Shown: one piece after another, positions 1-11,565 of the stretch | How positions within the stretch are numbered: the first letter of the stretch is position 1 | Layout: each line of letters begins with the position of its first letter | From: Moniliophthora roreri | Lineage: Eukaryota; Basidiomycota; Agaricomycetes; Agaricales; Marasmiaceae | Direction of reading: 5' to 3' | Assembly: GCA_001466705.2 (NCBI GenBank) | Contig: LATX02000221.1 | Location: 248,001 to 312,000, forward strand | DNA: 64,000 nt | Program-made: the position numbers and the translations under genes | Notes under the pieces: generated by a model | Seen by the model: only the letters and a program-made list of their open reading frames with translations | What the model was told of the DNA's origin: nothing | Database searches by the model: none

Positions 1-950
1 AACTTGTCAATTAGATCTGAAATTAATGGCAACAGGTATGCATTCTTGATCGTTCCATCGTTCAATCTCCGATAATCCTGTGTTGGTCGTAATTTCCCTT
101 TTTCTTTCTTGCCTACAAAGAAAAATGGAGAAGCGTTCGGGGATTTCGACTTCCGAATATATCCTTTTCGAAGGTTGTCATCAAGGAATTTGTCCAATTC
201 TTGTTGTTCCGGTACCGTTAATGAATAGAGTTTGCAGTCCTTTGGCGTAAAATCCGGTTTCAGATCTATGGCGTGATCGTAGTGCCGAGATATTGGAAAG
301 CGTTCGGCTTCTCTATCCTCGAACTGCGCTTTAAACCCATGGAGATATTCGGGGACCAATGTCTCGAAAGTCAGTTCCTTTTGTTCTACTTGATGTGCCA
401 TTAATTGCGAGGCTGACATTTTAGCTCTGATGTCGATTCGATTGATGATCTGTTCCGGTGTTTCGGTGTCGAAGATGTTTTTACGCGGTATCTTGATGTA
501 CTGTCTCGGACGAAATACAACTTCTCCAGACTTCCAATTGACGTCTGGGTTGTATTTTTGTAACCAAGGGAGTCCTAAAATGACGTCTTCCTTCCCTAGT
601 CCAGAGATTAGGAATGTGTCCGTCAAACTTCGTGTTCCGAATTGATATGTTGCCGTGACCGAATGTGTGATCCAGGCTACTTTATTTGGGGTTCCGTCAA
701 CATTAAAGACTTGAATGTTTTCGGAGAGCCTATCCCGTGGGAGCCGTAATCGTTTTGCCATTTCGGGAGCCATGAAAAGACCCTCTGCTCCCGAATCTAG
801 GAGCCCGTTTATTCCGACCTTTTCTGATCCAACGTTGTAAGACAAAGGGATTCGCATAGAATTTCGGTCTAACTTAGCTAATACAACGTTCAAGATCGTA
901 ATTGGTGGGGGCGGAGAGAGAGTCGGCCTCTTCCGCCACTTCAAAAACCC
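1..950 (-). CDS. Gypsy-like pol, 5' part (protease + start of reverse transcriptase), runs off window
   Basis: Reading the minus strand from about 950 down to 1 gives one open frame in the -1 frame relative to gag. It holds a retropepsin-type aspartic protease with the active-site motif LLDSGAEG (about 773-810). The start of a reverse transcriptase follows near the window edge, recognisable from the KGYIRKSKSPNASP..FVGKK and LRPTQDYRRLN motifs. This order (protease then RT) is that of Ty3/Gypsy pol. The frame has no start codon of its own, so it is probably made as a Gag-Pol fusion by -1 frameshifting at 944-950. RNase H and integrase would lie outside the window. No stop or frameshift is visible in this part, so the element could be young. 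The Gypsy assignment rests on the RT and zinc-knuckle motifs and is firm at superfamily level only. Confidence 0.88.
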
Positions 951-2053
951 TCATCTTCCATAATATTCAACAACTCCTTTTGCTCCTCGTGGCTATACTC
1001 CTTGAACATTGCCTGGATCTTCACGTAAGCTTCCCTCGGCGTCTTCTTCGTAGCTTTCTCCGGAGTTTTCTCTGTGTTCTTCATCGGGCAGTCTCGGCTG
1101 AGGTGTCCTTGTTTAGCACATCGGAAACACCTGCCATCCTTCATGTATTCTCGGCGATCTTCTTCGGAGAGTCGACCCGTCTCCATGCGATTGACTGTCG
1201 TTTCCTTCTTTTCAAATTTCTTCTTCTTTTCGTTCGCCATCTGGAATCTGCGAGGTTTCTGAACCGCCTTCGCATACTTGTATTGTTCGTCGAATCGGAT
1301 AGCTGCTTCGTACCATCCGTTTAGATCTTTGGGTCGTCCTTGGGGTTGGTTCAAAATCTTGTCCGCCAAGACGAACGGCAACCCCTTTCGGAAAATGTGA
1401 ACCAATGCTTCGTCATCGTATCCTGATTCATCGGCTAAAACTCGGAATTCATTGACATAATTGTCGGCTCGTTCTCCCATCTTCATCTCTTCGATTCGAA
1501 GCTGTGCGTCAGCTTTGATGTCGATGGGAAGGTAGTGCTTTTTGAAAGTACTCTTCAAATCTTTCCATTCCAACTTCTCGTCACCATCTTTCCAATCAAA
1601 GATCAGGTCGGTGTTTCTTTGCTTCCAAGCCTGGGTGTCTTTTCCTCGGAGATACGACAAAAAGAAGAGACATTTCTTTTCGTCAGTATCATATTCAGTA
1701 GGATGCATGCGAAGGTATATCTCAACTTCGGTGAGGAATCTCCGCGTCTCCTTCCTATCTCCATCAAAGGGTTCTGGGGCTGCTACTTTCACCCCTTTGT
1801 CCTTCTTCTTCTCTTCCAGCACAGCAGTTGCAACACTGATGATCATTTCTTCCTGTGTCTTCGGTTTCTGATCTCGTTTCGGGGTTGAGCTCTGTCCTTC
1901 CGACATGTCTGTTTCGTCTGGTCTGGGTTCTTCTACAATAGGAGTAGAGGGAATGGAAGATTCCGATGATTCTGTCGAGTTCTCGGTTCTGGTTTCTGAC
2001 GTGTCGGTATTCTCGAAGAAGGGTAAGTCTGTTAGTGTGGATAGAGGGGTCAA
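941..2053 (-). CDS. Retrotransposon Gag polyprotein (Ty3/Gypsy-like)
   Basis: A 370-residue single-exon frame. The acidic, Ser/Thr/Pro-rich N-terminus (residues 1-75) is followed by a capsid-like region with the usual retrotransposon Gag pattern (RRFLTEVEIYL, WKDLKSTFKKHYLP, VNEFRVLADESGYD). A CCHC zinc knuckle, CFRCAKQGHLSRDC, lies near residue 310 (CX2CX4HX4C), and the C-terminus is Lys/Glu-rich. Gag packages element RNA in a virus-like particle and the knuckle binds RNA. It lies between the LTR (2340-2768) and pol. Its stop codon TGA (943-941) directly follows a slippery heptamer. The start at 2053 is the first ATG of the frame. Confidence 0.9.
   Translation of the reverse strand: MTPLSTLTDLPFFENTDTSETRTENSTESSESSIPSTPIVEEPRPDETDMSEGQSSTPKRDQKPKTQEEMIISVATAVLEEKKKDKGVKVAAPEPFDGDRKETRRFLTEVEIYLRMHPTEYDTDEKKCLFFLSYLRGKDTQAWKQRNTDLIFDWKDGDEKLEWKDLKSTFKKHYLPIDIKADAQLRIEEMKMGERADNYVNEFRVLADESGYDDEALVHIFRKGLPFVLADKILNQPQGRPKDLNGWYEAAIRFDEQYKYAKAVQKPRRFQMANEKKKKFEKKETTVNRMETGRLSEEDRREYMKDGRCFRCAKQGHLSRDCPMKNTEKTPEKATKKTPREAYVKIQAMFKEYSHEEQKELLNIMEDEGF
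944..950 (-). promoter_or_regulatory. Probable -1 ribosomal frameshift site between gag and pol
   Basis: On the minus strand gag ends GAG GGT TTT TGA. The heptamer GGGTTTT (950-944) fits X XXY YYZ in the gag frame and lies immediately before the stop. Slipping one base back leads straight into the pol frame, which is closed upstream by a TGA at 953-951 and open downstream through protease and RT. A stimulatory RNA structure 3' of the site was not folded here. Confidence 0.7.
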
Positions 2054-2339
2054 GTTGTTCCTCTGCTCGTCGTCAGTTCGTGTTTCTTCGTCTGTCGTTG
2101 TGTCTGGCCCAAGCGCGTCGGAGAGCTGTCGGATGACTTCGCGACGGTGGTGGCGGGTTATAATTGTACGCCTGGTCGATTCGGGGTGTCCCGAAAGTTC
2201 GATCCCGATGTTCTGAAGCCGTCGTGTAAGTTCGATATCGCGATCGATACCTTCTTCGTCTTCCGCAGTGAGTCTGGCTCGTGGGGGAGTCGTGGTGCCT
2301 TAACCTTGATAGGTCGGCGATCTGGTCAGCTTGACCTTA

Positions 2340-2768
2340 TGTTACGTTACTTGTGCGCAGCAACGTCAAACTACTCGACTATGACGTAGTCAAGAAGTTC
2401 GTAAGGTTCAAGTTTCAGAGTTCAAGCTAGAACTAAGAGGTGGTCTCTTTGTTCGTAACTTAAGAGGTTCGTTCTGCTGCTATAACAAGGTTTATAGTTA
2501 ACCAGGTCAAGCTGAGAAGCTTGAAGCCTAGTTATCGCTGCTTAAATAGTACAGTGTAACTACGATTACAAACGAGTTGGAACTCAAGAGAACATCGCAG
2601 AATGTGTACATAATATATCGACAGAATCGGAGAGAAAGAGATAGAATGTTCGTTATATAATAGATAGAGAACGAGATCGAAGGTGAAAGAAACGAGGGAA
2701 CGAGATCGAAGGTGAAGGAAATGATTAATAATACACACGGTCACATGAAAGTCTGTAGCATTGTAACA
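2340..2768 (-). repeat. 5' LTR of the Gypsy-like element
   Basis: About 429 bp bounded by TGTTAC and GTAACA, a perfect 6-bp inverted terminal repeat starting TG and ending CA. It is correctly placed upstream of gag on the minus strand. A TATA-like stretch (TTATATAACGAAC on the minus strand, around 2648-2660) could be the element promoter. The partner 3' LTR would be left of the window. The target-site duplication next to this LTR would be GATTC (2769-2773). No standard tRNA primer-binding site beginning TGG is obvious directly inside the LTR. The ends are inferred from the inverted repeat alone. Confidence 0.65.
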
Positions 2769-2838
2769 GATTCTACATCCACACCAGATACATCCCAACA
2801 GACCATAACCCAGCAGACACACCATCACGGGGTGTATA

Positions 2839-4304
2839 TGGCCCTGACAACCTCCTTCTCCCACCAACACCCATCTCTACTGAACTCCAGCCCTTTATTG
2901 TTGACTACAATGCACCCCTTACCAAATCAGAGTAGTCCAAACATTGAGGAGATATTGACAGGGCTACTACTCACCTGGCTGAGAAACGTCGGCGACACAA
3001 TCTTGCTGCCCAGAGACAACTCCAACAACACCTCGAACATGAAGCCAGGCACCTCGCTCTCATTGCCACAACTTGGGATGACTAACACTTCCACACAAGG
3101 ATCTGTTCACTGGCCCTCCAACATTCCAAATATAACACCCCCCAATAACACCCCACACCCATACCCAGATCATCTTCCCCTCCAGCCATCAACCCTCCAC
3201 CCACACTGCCTAGCAAAGGAATGACTTGCACTCTGGAAGCCCACTAGACACAGAAATCTCATTGATCACCAAGGTCGGCCCATCAATGTAGCAGAAGGCG
3301 ATCTCTCAAGGATCCAATTAGTCATACTACAATCATATGCAGAGAGTACACTACAGTCCTATGCCACAGGACTGTTAGTATACTATGTTTTCTGTGACTC
3401 CAGGGAAATTCCAGAAGACCAACGAGCACCTGCAAGCCCATCCCTCATCAGTCTATGGATATCAACAATTGCAGGTACATACTCAGGCACAGCCATCAAG
3501 AACTTCCTCTATGGCGTACAAGCTTGGCATGTCATCTATGGCAGTGACTGGCTGATAAAAGAGGAAGAGATCAAAGCCCTTCTGAAAGGATCCCTCCACA
3601 TGACACCTGACTCGTTAAAACAGAAGAAACAGCAACCATACACCATCCCATTCATCAAAAGCCTCCTTGAGGAACTTAACCCCAATGACCCTCTGGACGC
3701 AGCAGTGGCTGCATGCCTCATGACAACCTTCTACAGCAGTGCACACCTTAGGGAGCTTACAGTCTCCAAACTCGCTAACTTCCATCCTGACAAGTACATA
3801 ACCCGAGTGAACATGTGACAAGGCACAGACAGGAATGGCTTCAAGGTGACTATTTTCCACATCCCAAGGACAAAATCAGCTCCAGAACATGGAGAGGATG
3901 TGTTCTGGGCAATGCAAAATGGCCTGACTGATCCAAGCCATCACCTACAGAACCATTTCTGAGTCAATGACCCTACTCCCCGTAGCCACCTCTTCACATA
4001 CCGAGCATGTGAACAAGGCCGGGACACCTGGAAGCCACTCACAAAGAGATGTTTTCTTGAGCATCTGAACACAGCAGCCAAGATGAAAGGCTTAGAACCA
4101 CTACAAGGTCATGGCATCCACATTGGTTCCACCCTAGAATATCTCTTATGGGGCATGCCTTTTGACACTGTCAAGGCAACCTTCCGATGGAAGTCCAATG
4201 CTTTTCTTACCTACCTTCAAAAGCATGCCAAAATCATAGCCCCGTACATGCAACCCACACTACACCAGGAGTTCATTCAATACATCATGCCCCCAATACA
4301 TTAG
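2839..4304 (+). pseudogene. Decayed tyrosine recombinase (Crypton-like / DNA breaking-rejoining family of Agaricomycetes)
   Basis: A nearly complete tyrosine-recombinase reading frame is interrupted by stops and frame changes. Recognisable blocks are LAEKRRRHNLAAQRQ (near 2960-3005), an N-terminal helical domain (ESTLQSYATGLLVYY, about 3340-3390), the core NPNDPLDAAVAACL (about 3680-3720), and the C-terminal GHGIHIGSTLEYLL..PFDTVK (about 4107-4175). In-frame stops occur at 3816-3818 and 3960-3962, with several more before 3250. As I recall the family, the RI motif reads ARLGE and box II HGIRIG. Here they read AHLRE and HGIHIG, so both catalytic arginines are His. YLQKHA still has the candidate tyrosine. 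Many changes are C-to-T or G-to-A, and CpG is rare in this stretch. The gene is inactive as it stands. The LTR element has inserted just upstream. Confidence 0.8.
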
Positions 4305-7300
4305 CTACCATAACACACAATACCCATGTACATACTCTATAGTGTATATACCAATGTTCAAACTCAGGGCTACAACCTCTCCGACAGCCAACATGTGACG
4401 AGCTCCTTCACATATGGGTATCCGCAGTGGCTGGATGCATCACTCACTCCTTACACACTAGGTATCGCAGCCAACTGCAGATATGCGAGGAGAGTCTTGT
4501 CAGGGCCCTAGCCCATATCCTTTCCCATCTTGCTCACCAGTCTCAGACAATACCAGTACATCTCACTTAGTGAGAATAGGTCCCTTCGCTGAAGAGATGC
4601 ATCACAGACAAGTCCAAAGACCAGGAACAAACAGGAAGATAGGAGAACAGGCAAGGTATTGTTGCTGAGTGGAGAAGTTAGATGTCAATATGAATGGATA
4701 GAAGATGACAGGAAGAGGATGGTAGAGAAAGCATTCTCCAAAAGTTTTTACAATTTGAGTAGGGATATGATCTATGTGATTGTATTTACATGAAAGACTG
4801 GGCTCTTGAGCCCAACTGCAATGATGGAAAATTTTCCCACACTCAATTTATTGTTATTTGCATTTCAAGCAAAAGAACGATTTGACATATATATAAATAA
4901 ATATATAGACAAGTATTTGACACGTATATCAGACCTTCCAGGTTAGTGTGAGTGTGTTAGAGACGTACTAACCAAGAATTTATTGGAGATATAATACGCC
5001 ATATGTGGTCACGTTATTTTTCGTGGGAGAAAATTCCATGATGGCGAAGCAGTCTCAAATTTTCCCCCAACTGAAAAACGGATAAAGAACGATTCCGGAT
5101 AAATCCGAACTCGTAATGTGGGCTTTATCAATAAACGCAGTTGCCCGGACCTCAATATTAACCCAGGTCTGTGTTTATCCAAGTATTGAACCTAAACGGA
5201 AACGTCAACGCCTCGCCTCGACGCTACTGTACAATACGAATCCCAATGCTGCTACCGAACCTGTGCGGCGAGCTCGATAAAAGTCGTGTTTCATCAAAGG
5301 TACTTCTACTCGTGTTCAGGCGTCGGGAGTGCTTTACCTGCCTCTTTCGGGTCTTAATTGGGGCTTTGTGCTATTTGCTGGCAGAGAAGAGAAGGTATAT
5401 CTACAGTTTTCTTCGCCTCATTATCTTTCTGATGCCTTGTCGTTTAGTGTATCGATATCCCGTCATAGCAGTTTAGGGTTCGATATCACTCAAATCAACG
5501 CCAAACTCTGCGATAGTGTACATCCCGACATATCTTACTTCTTACACTCGACCTCGAGCTTCGTGCTACGCGTATATCGTAACTTGCGAGACCGATGGAT
5601 TTGAACTGTTAGAGAAATGATCTTGAACACTCACATTAGGTTCTGTTGAGCGCGGTGTCTGTGGCCTTCCTCTACCTATACCACGTTTTGGGACTGGTAG
5701 CTCGCGTATTAGGTACCCGGACTTTCCGGCTACTGGGCAGGATTAGTCAAAGGTGTAGGTGAGTTATACCCTACACATTCAATGCAGATCGAACTGCTGC
5801 TAATCGGTACCACTTCCGTTCGTACTTATAGCACAAGCAAAATCTGGTCATGTGCTCGCGGTGAAGAGTGATTGTGCATGAAGTTCGAGTATCGCTATGT
5901 ACGACAGTTTGACCATGTAAACTACGACGTGAGAGTAGCTCATGTTGAGGTTGAAGCTTGTGCGATGTGCAGACACCAACACCTGTAGAACCTACCGCTT
6001 GGCCTCGCTGCCTATACTGCCTTTTTTATGTTAGGCGAATAGGTATGAGAAGTATTCAGACACATATCGACTCTGAAGCCAACGCGGATGGTAAATTGCA
6101 GCATGTTCTACCTGAGGTACGAGTGTAGTTGTCGTTGCGGTAGGTGGTCATGTAGCTGAAGCGATGCTCTTTTGCTTCACTGCCGCTATAGATTATGCAC
6201 GATGACGACTGACGACAGTGGTAATTGGTACAGTTATAGCGTGTGTAGAAGATGGTGCTGTAGACATCGAAGTGCCTGGACGAGATGTACGAGTGGTGGC
6301 GGCAGGGATAGGATGTGTACGTGAGATGGCTGGTGCGGAAACTAGTTTCGTCGTATATAGTCGTGGCTTGTTTCTCTTTTTGGAGTTTGGCTCGAGCAGT
6401 ACGGAATGGGTCGTCATCTTCTAGAGAGATAGTTCAGCTTGGAATACGTCGTTCAAGGTAGCATTCAGGAAGAAGCATCATATCCCAAGAAACCAACCCG
6501 ATATTGTTGATATCCGGAACGACATCTGGCAAATCAAAATCGAATGGGTAGATCTACAGCGCTGGCTATTAGCCAACATACACATCCACAACGCACGACT
6601 ACTCACCAAGTGTATTCGGCACCATAGACACCCAAACTAATCCCAGCAAAATCCATTTCCCGACCATTTCTCGATAAAAACACCATTCCCAGACCGAATC
6701 ATCTCGCTTCAAGATTAAATGGCTCTTGATGAGACCACTCAGAGAAGAGAAATCTTGATTATATCCGCACGCGGCGCGTCTTTAGATCTTTCGGCGCTGG
6801 AACTCTACGTCCCCAAATACTATTTTACTTGTCACTCTGTTCATCACTCGTCACATTCAAACTCAATCCCTTTCAACAAGTTCAGCCATATTTCCAATCT
6901 TCTCATTGAGGACTATCGAGAATCCTCAATTCAATCGGCCGCCGCTCTCAATCCCCGCCGCCCATGTCCTATACTTGCATAGCAGCTCGATAAAGGCTTT
7001 CTACGCAAGACAACAGAGAAGGGATGCTTCATCGTTGTACATTTGGATTCTCGTCGCAACTTTTGGACACCATTGAATCATGAGCCATAGTTTTGGGGTA
7101 CGTTGAACCTTACCTTTTCATCTTTGACTCTTACTGACATATTCACGATGTAGCTGGCCGAATCGCTCACTTTGAATTATATTTATATGGCTAGGCACCA
7201 CCATCACGAGATTCATGGCACAACCGCTCTCGTCAAGTCAATCTGCCGTCGAGCAGCTCACTCAACTCTTCCATTAGGCTGAGTGGAAGGTGCGTTTATT

Positions 7301-9473
7301 CGTGTCTCTTGATGTCGACATTCGGCATTCTGACAAAAGAAATCTCAACCCACAACTCAATTGTATAAATTGGATTAATACTATCGTGATTCCAAATCCA
7401 AACTCTGGCTTCTCGTTACGTCCACGTTCTGCCGCAATTGGGATGATAGACCGAAGAAGAGGGCTAGTTACCACGGTGTGCGTCCCTTTTTCCTTCTGGT
7501 TCTCTCCCTGTCTGACTGACCGATGGATCTTCGTCTAGACGTCAGATCCTGGTTACCGACGTACCAAACTCTCAAGACTCAAATTACCCCACTTTTCGCT
7601 TGAAGAAGGACCGCCGGAAAGCGGCATGTAATGTCATGCTGCAGATCAGGATACGGGATACTGTGGTAGGTACGCTCTGTGGTTCTCTCATCACTCGAGC
7701 CTCTTGCTGACTACTCGCCACCATAGAAACTTGAAGGGACACATGTTTGTTGCTCAGCGTACATCTGGGACATGGACAGGAGATACATGCGTTCAGGGTA
7801 AATTGTGTCAACTTTGAATACTAAAGTGAAAACACGTTTTCTTCTACTGGTATAGGTTTCATCCGGCAAACCTAAAACTCAACGGTTGACGATTGCCTTG
7901 ACCCAAAGACCAACCCTGTATCCGAGCACATCATCGGTCACACAAGTTACGGCCTGATCAAAAAAAGTCGGCATCTCGACTACAATACGGATGGGGAGCG
8001 TACTGGACGACGCCTAGTATCAAGCCCAGCAGATGTCTGGTTTCGCCAAGAGCTACTTTCGTGATTTCCCCGCCACTTTAGTTTCTCAATCAGGGTCGGT
8101 GTCGTTTGCCAGCTGAGAAGAGAAGGTACGGTGACAGTTTTCTTCGCTTTATCATCTTTCTGATAACTATCATTCAGCGTATCAGTGCCTCGTCATAGCG
8201 GCTTACGGGCACTGGAGGTTCACCTCAACCCAATCGTCCCTGCTTCAGAATTTGCAATAGCGAACGCTCCGAGACGCTACCCATTGCCCTGAACCTCTTC
8301 CTCAAGTCTTTCTGTCATGTGTATATCGAAGCATATCGACTTTTGACTATGATCTGAATCGTTAAAAGGCGGATTTCTGACGGTACTTGTGGCCTTGCTC
8401 GCGGCCCAGCCTATACTGCCCTCTGGGACTAGCAGTCCACGTATTGGGTACCCGATTCAAGGAGTCATTGGGGCAAGGTCGATTTGAGGTGATCAAAGAT
8501 CAAGGTAAGTGCGCCTTATGCATTCAACGCACATTGTATATTTGCTGATTGATATCACTTACAATTCGTATAGAACAAATACGGTTTGCGGTGGGAGTCG
8601 CGCTTAGCAGGTTTAGGTTGGGTCGTAAGAGTACATGTTGCTACATACCCATCTAAGTTACACATCTCAACAATGCGACGTGACTGTATCGTACCTGAAT
8701 GTTCTAATATCAGTTTGTGTCGAAATTGAGACCGGGACATGGTTCGTGATACTTTGACCATCCGAATCAATCAAGATACTTGAGTATAGCGAGAAGAGGT
8801 CTGGAACCGGACAACGATTATGAGCTTGCCGCCGCGACCTCTTGCATCATTACCACTATCACGCTTCAAAAGCCAGTCATTGTACACACGGATTATGCAC
8901 CCCGGAGAGCGTGAAATTAATTGGGAAAGACATTCAAGAGTTATGGTAAGTGATAGTTGAATTCTCGTTGAAGAAAGTACTTACTCAACCACTAGTACCC
9001 GAAGCAAGTACAGACCCACGAAGCACCAGTAATAATCGACCTGAGCAAGGCCTGTGACCATATAATACACGATTTGATTCCATTAGGTTTTGGAATAAAC
9101 GAGCTGGACGGTCATGACTCGTCGTTTTTTCGCTATTTTGGGAACCATGTGCACGGACTCCAGAGGCATACGAAGGCAAAAGGTACCAGTTGATATTGAA
9201 ATTTGCCTGGATTTCATGGTGCGCCTTTTGCTTTGACGCTCGTTGTCAATTTTTCACTCATGGGAATGTCATTGCACAAAGGTGGTACCCAGTTCGTATG
9301 TTGATTGATGCCAACACTATTGCTCAAAAGGGGTCAGCGCCCAATCCGATTCATCGAACCTTATGTTGACCCAGATTTAAAATGCTGTAAGGCCTTGTAT
9401 TCCCCATGAAGCATCTTGACTTCTTACCGCCATCACCGCCACCTTGCCTTGCTAAACCGTACCAAAGCTAGAA
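4305..9473. repeat. Gene-poor left flank of tandem unit 1: eroded repeated modules
   Basis: No complete gene is supported in 5.2 kb. 4305-5100 shows nothing recognisable. The rest consists of modules that recur about 7.2-7.3 kb to the right with frequent substitutions and indels: 5130-5560 (like 12450-12880, and partly 8090-8470), a Thr/Ser/Pro-coding stretch at 6150-6420 (like 13430-13745 and 19300-19610), 6720-7190 (like 14040-14510), 7200-7560 (like 11815-12150 and 18958-19190), and 8800-9470 (like 16000-16641). Splice-like borders are shared by some modules, for example a short exon around MTQ.LSSSQ with a donor in the 7.2, 11.8 and 18.96 kb copies. They may be relics of genes, but stops in most copies prevent a model. 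Confidence 0.6.
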
Positions 9474-11565
9474 ATGAGTATCAACCACTCGTCAAGGGTC
9501 CGTATCAAGGGCAAGAACACCTTCAATCATGTTCATGGGCACCAGTTCAACGCGCCGATTCACGGAAACGTCGTCGTCAGTCCTGTTCAGGAGGCAGTGA
9601 AGCATACCGAGTACGATGAGGTGAGCACACCAATCGTTTTAATGATTATTTGCACTAACCAGAAGGCTTCGCAGTTTCAATACGTGAGACGCGGGGACAT
9701 GATCACTGTAAAGGAGATACACTCTGAAGGCTTTTTTGAGTGGGACTGGAAGCGTGGGAAGATATTTGCCCGACACAAGGCCCGAAGAACCATATACACT
9801 GTTGAAATAGTTGACCGACAATCCAAGTTTACTGCTATGGTCTATGAAGGCAAAGACGCACACAGTGTTTGGGAAGATGATTTCCAGGAGTTTTCGCAGA
9901 TAAAGTAAGCTCCTATCTATCACTTGAGAGCTCTATATCTGACGGTTAATCAGCGATCCGGGCTCATTTCGATTATTCGGCATTAACCAGTCGGTGATCC
10001 CGACGCTGATATTTCATCATGGTACGACTCAACTTATGTTTTCTCCGATGGCATATCCTAACGATGCTTGTAGAACTAATACCCCTGGCGCACATTTTCA
10101 CGGGATCTTTTTGGATGGGTGTCTACGCCGCAAATCTGTGTGTCAGTCCGGATCCCCCACTACCGTCTCAACTACTTGAACTGACGTTATTGGGCTCCTC
10201 CAGCATAGCTTGTGTTGCAATTGGATTTCTCTATGGATGAACACGACTAGTGGCGTGCTTTGCAGTGGGCCTGGAGGTCCTTTTTTCGGCATGTGGGTGG
10301 GTGCAAACGAATCTATTGTCGCTCCTTGCACTGTCGACATGTTGAAGGATGACACTTCCTTCCGGTTCTTCAGCAAATTCGGGTCGAGTATGGACGATAG
10401 TGTATTATCATGTGCACAATTTACTTGCGAAGTCACCTATCTCAATGATCTATTCCCAATCATGACAGACCACAAAACCGAGGATCCCGACTATCCTGCC
10501 TGGATTTCAGTAGTACATCGCTATATCCGCGATCTTTGGAGGAATCTGCCCCGTCACTTCTCGATGGATGACATAGGTGGGCTTCGGTTCGACACTGTAT
10601 ACTCACCATCACTAGAGGCTGTCGCGAGAAGGCCGCAAGGAGCTGGTTCATTGTGGAACTGGGTGAGCCACAATAGGAGGGGTTTCGTAGATGAAACAGT
10701 GCTTGATGGGGGGTTGACACGGTAAGTAATATCACGGTTCTGTGTGTGGTTTGGGCTCAAGCGTTCACAGCTTCAAGTTTGATTCAACTCACAGGGGGGA
10801 GATTTATCTTAGGTCAGATCATGATCAGTGGAAGGTCTGCGAGGAGTGGTTATCACAATCCTGCCGGGTTTTTGACGCTCTTGATGTAACAGCGGGGGAG
10901 GAAAAGTTTTGTACGTCCCCTCCCCGTTGGATATGTTCTGAACATTCATCACCCTCCCTGCCATCAGTTACCATTGAACCAGCCTGGCCGAACATAAAAT
11001 CTACACCACGTCAATATGAAAGCCTCGGAGCATTCTTCAACCTCTGTGACAGCAAACCCCTCGTTGAAGAAACCCAGCCCTCACCTATATACCTTTTCCT
11101 TCATCCCTTCCCCATGACAATATCGGAAGTCGTGTCCTGGTTTGGAGGACACTTCTACTTTTGGTCTTTTGATGAGACCGGTCGGTGTGAGATGTCAGAG
11201 GAGGAGTGTGAGCGGTGGGAGCTCCCAGTGCTCACTTGTACCACATATTGGCCGGGGGACTCCATTGGGATGTGCTCTTGTCCAACCTCCACCTACATTG
11301 CCCTCCGAGACTGGCAAGAGTCCCGAGGCTTTGACCCCACTACCTCTGATTGGGCACAAGAGTTGGGCTATCCTGAGTGGGAGATCATCGGTGTGAGAAA
11401 GTCTGGCATCAGTTTGAGGAAGTTGTTGTCGTTCAAGGTGAGCTGCTTGCATTGGATAGTCTAATTCATGCGCTGACCAACACTTCCCAGAAGAAAAGAA
11501 AATGGGCAGCTCATAGGAAGCCTTCGCAGGGTCAGAAATCAGCACGTTCATCCTTGCCACCTTAG
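9474..11565 (+). CDS. Kinase-like Agaricomycete family protein, copy A (8 exons, 571 aa)
   Basis: Exons 9474-9620, 9675-9904, 9954-10021, 10074-10141, 10204-10721, 10771-10910, 10968-11437 and 11491-11565 join into 571 codons plus stop. The N-terminal part has the features of a large family I know from Agaricales genomes only as hypothetical proteins: QYVRRGDMITVKEI, a VEIVDRQSKFTAMVYEGKDA block like a kinase N-lobe, then LFGINQSVIPTLIFHHELIPLAHIF. A middle domain follows (SLWMNTTSGVLCSGPGGP, about 180-200). The C-terminal part is a Trp-rich region ending DWQESRGFDP..DWAQELGYP. No HRD or DFG catalytic motifs are visible, so if it descends from a kinase it is a pseudokinase. There is no signal peptide or membrane segment; cytoplasmic location is inferred. 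Copy B has the same intron positions. The last exon is Lys/Arg/Ser-rich and differs between copies. Confidence 0.82.

Noticed and set aside
902..2216. Plus-strand frames opposite gag
   Set aside because: They lie antisense to the well-supported gag frame and have low-complexity translations.
10742..11464. Stand-alone 240-aa gene inside copy A
   Set aside because: Copy B shows that 10911-10967 corresponds to an intron not divisible by three; the frame is simply exons 6-7 with an in-frame intron.
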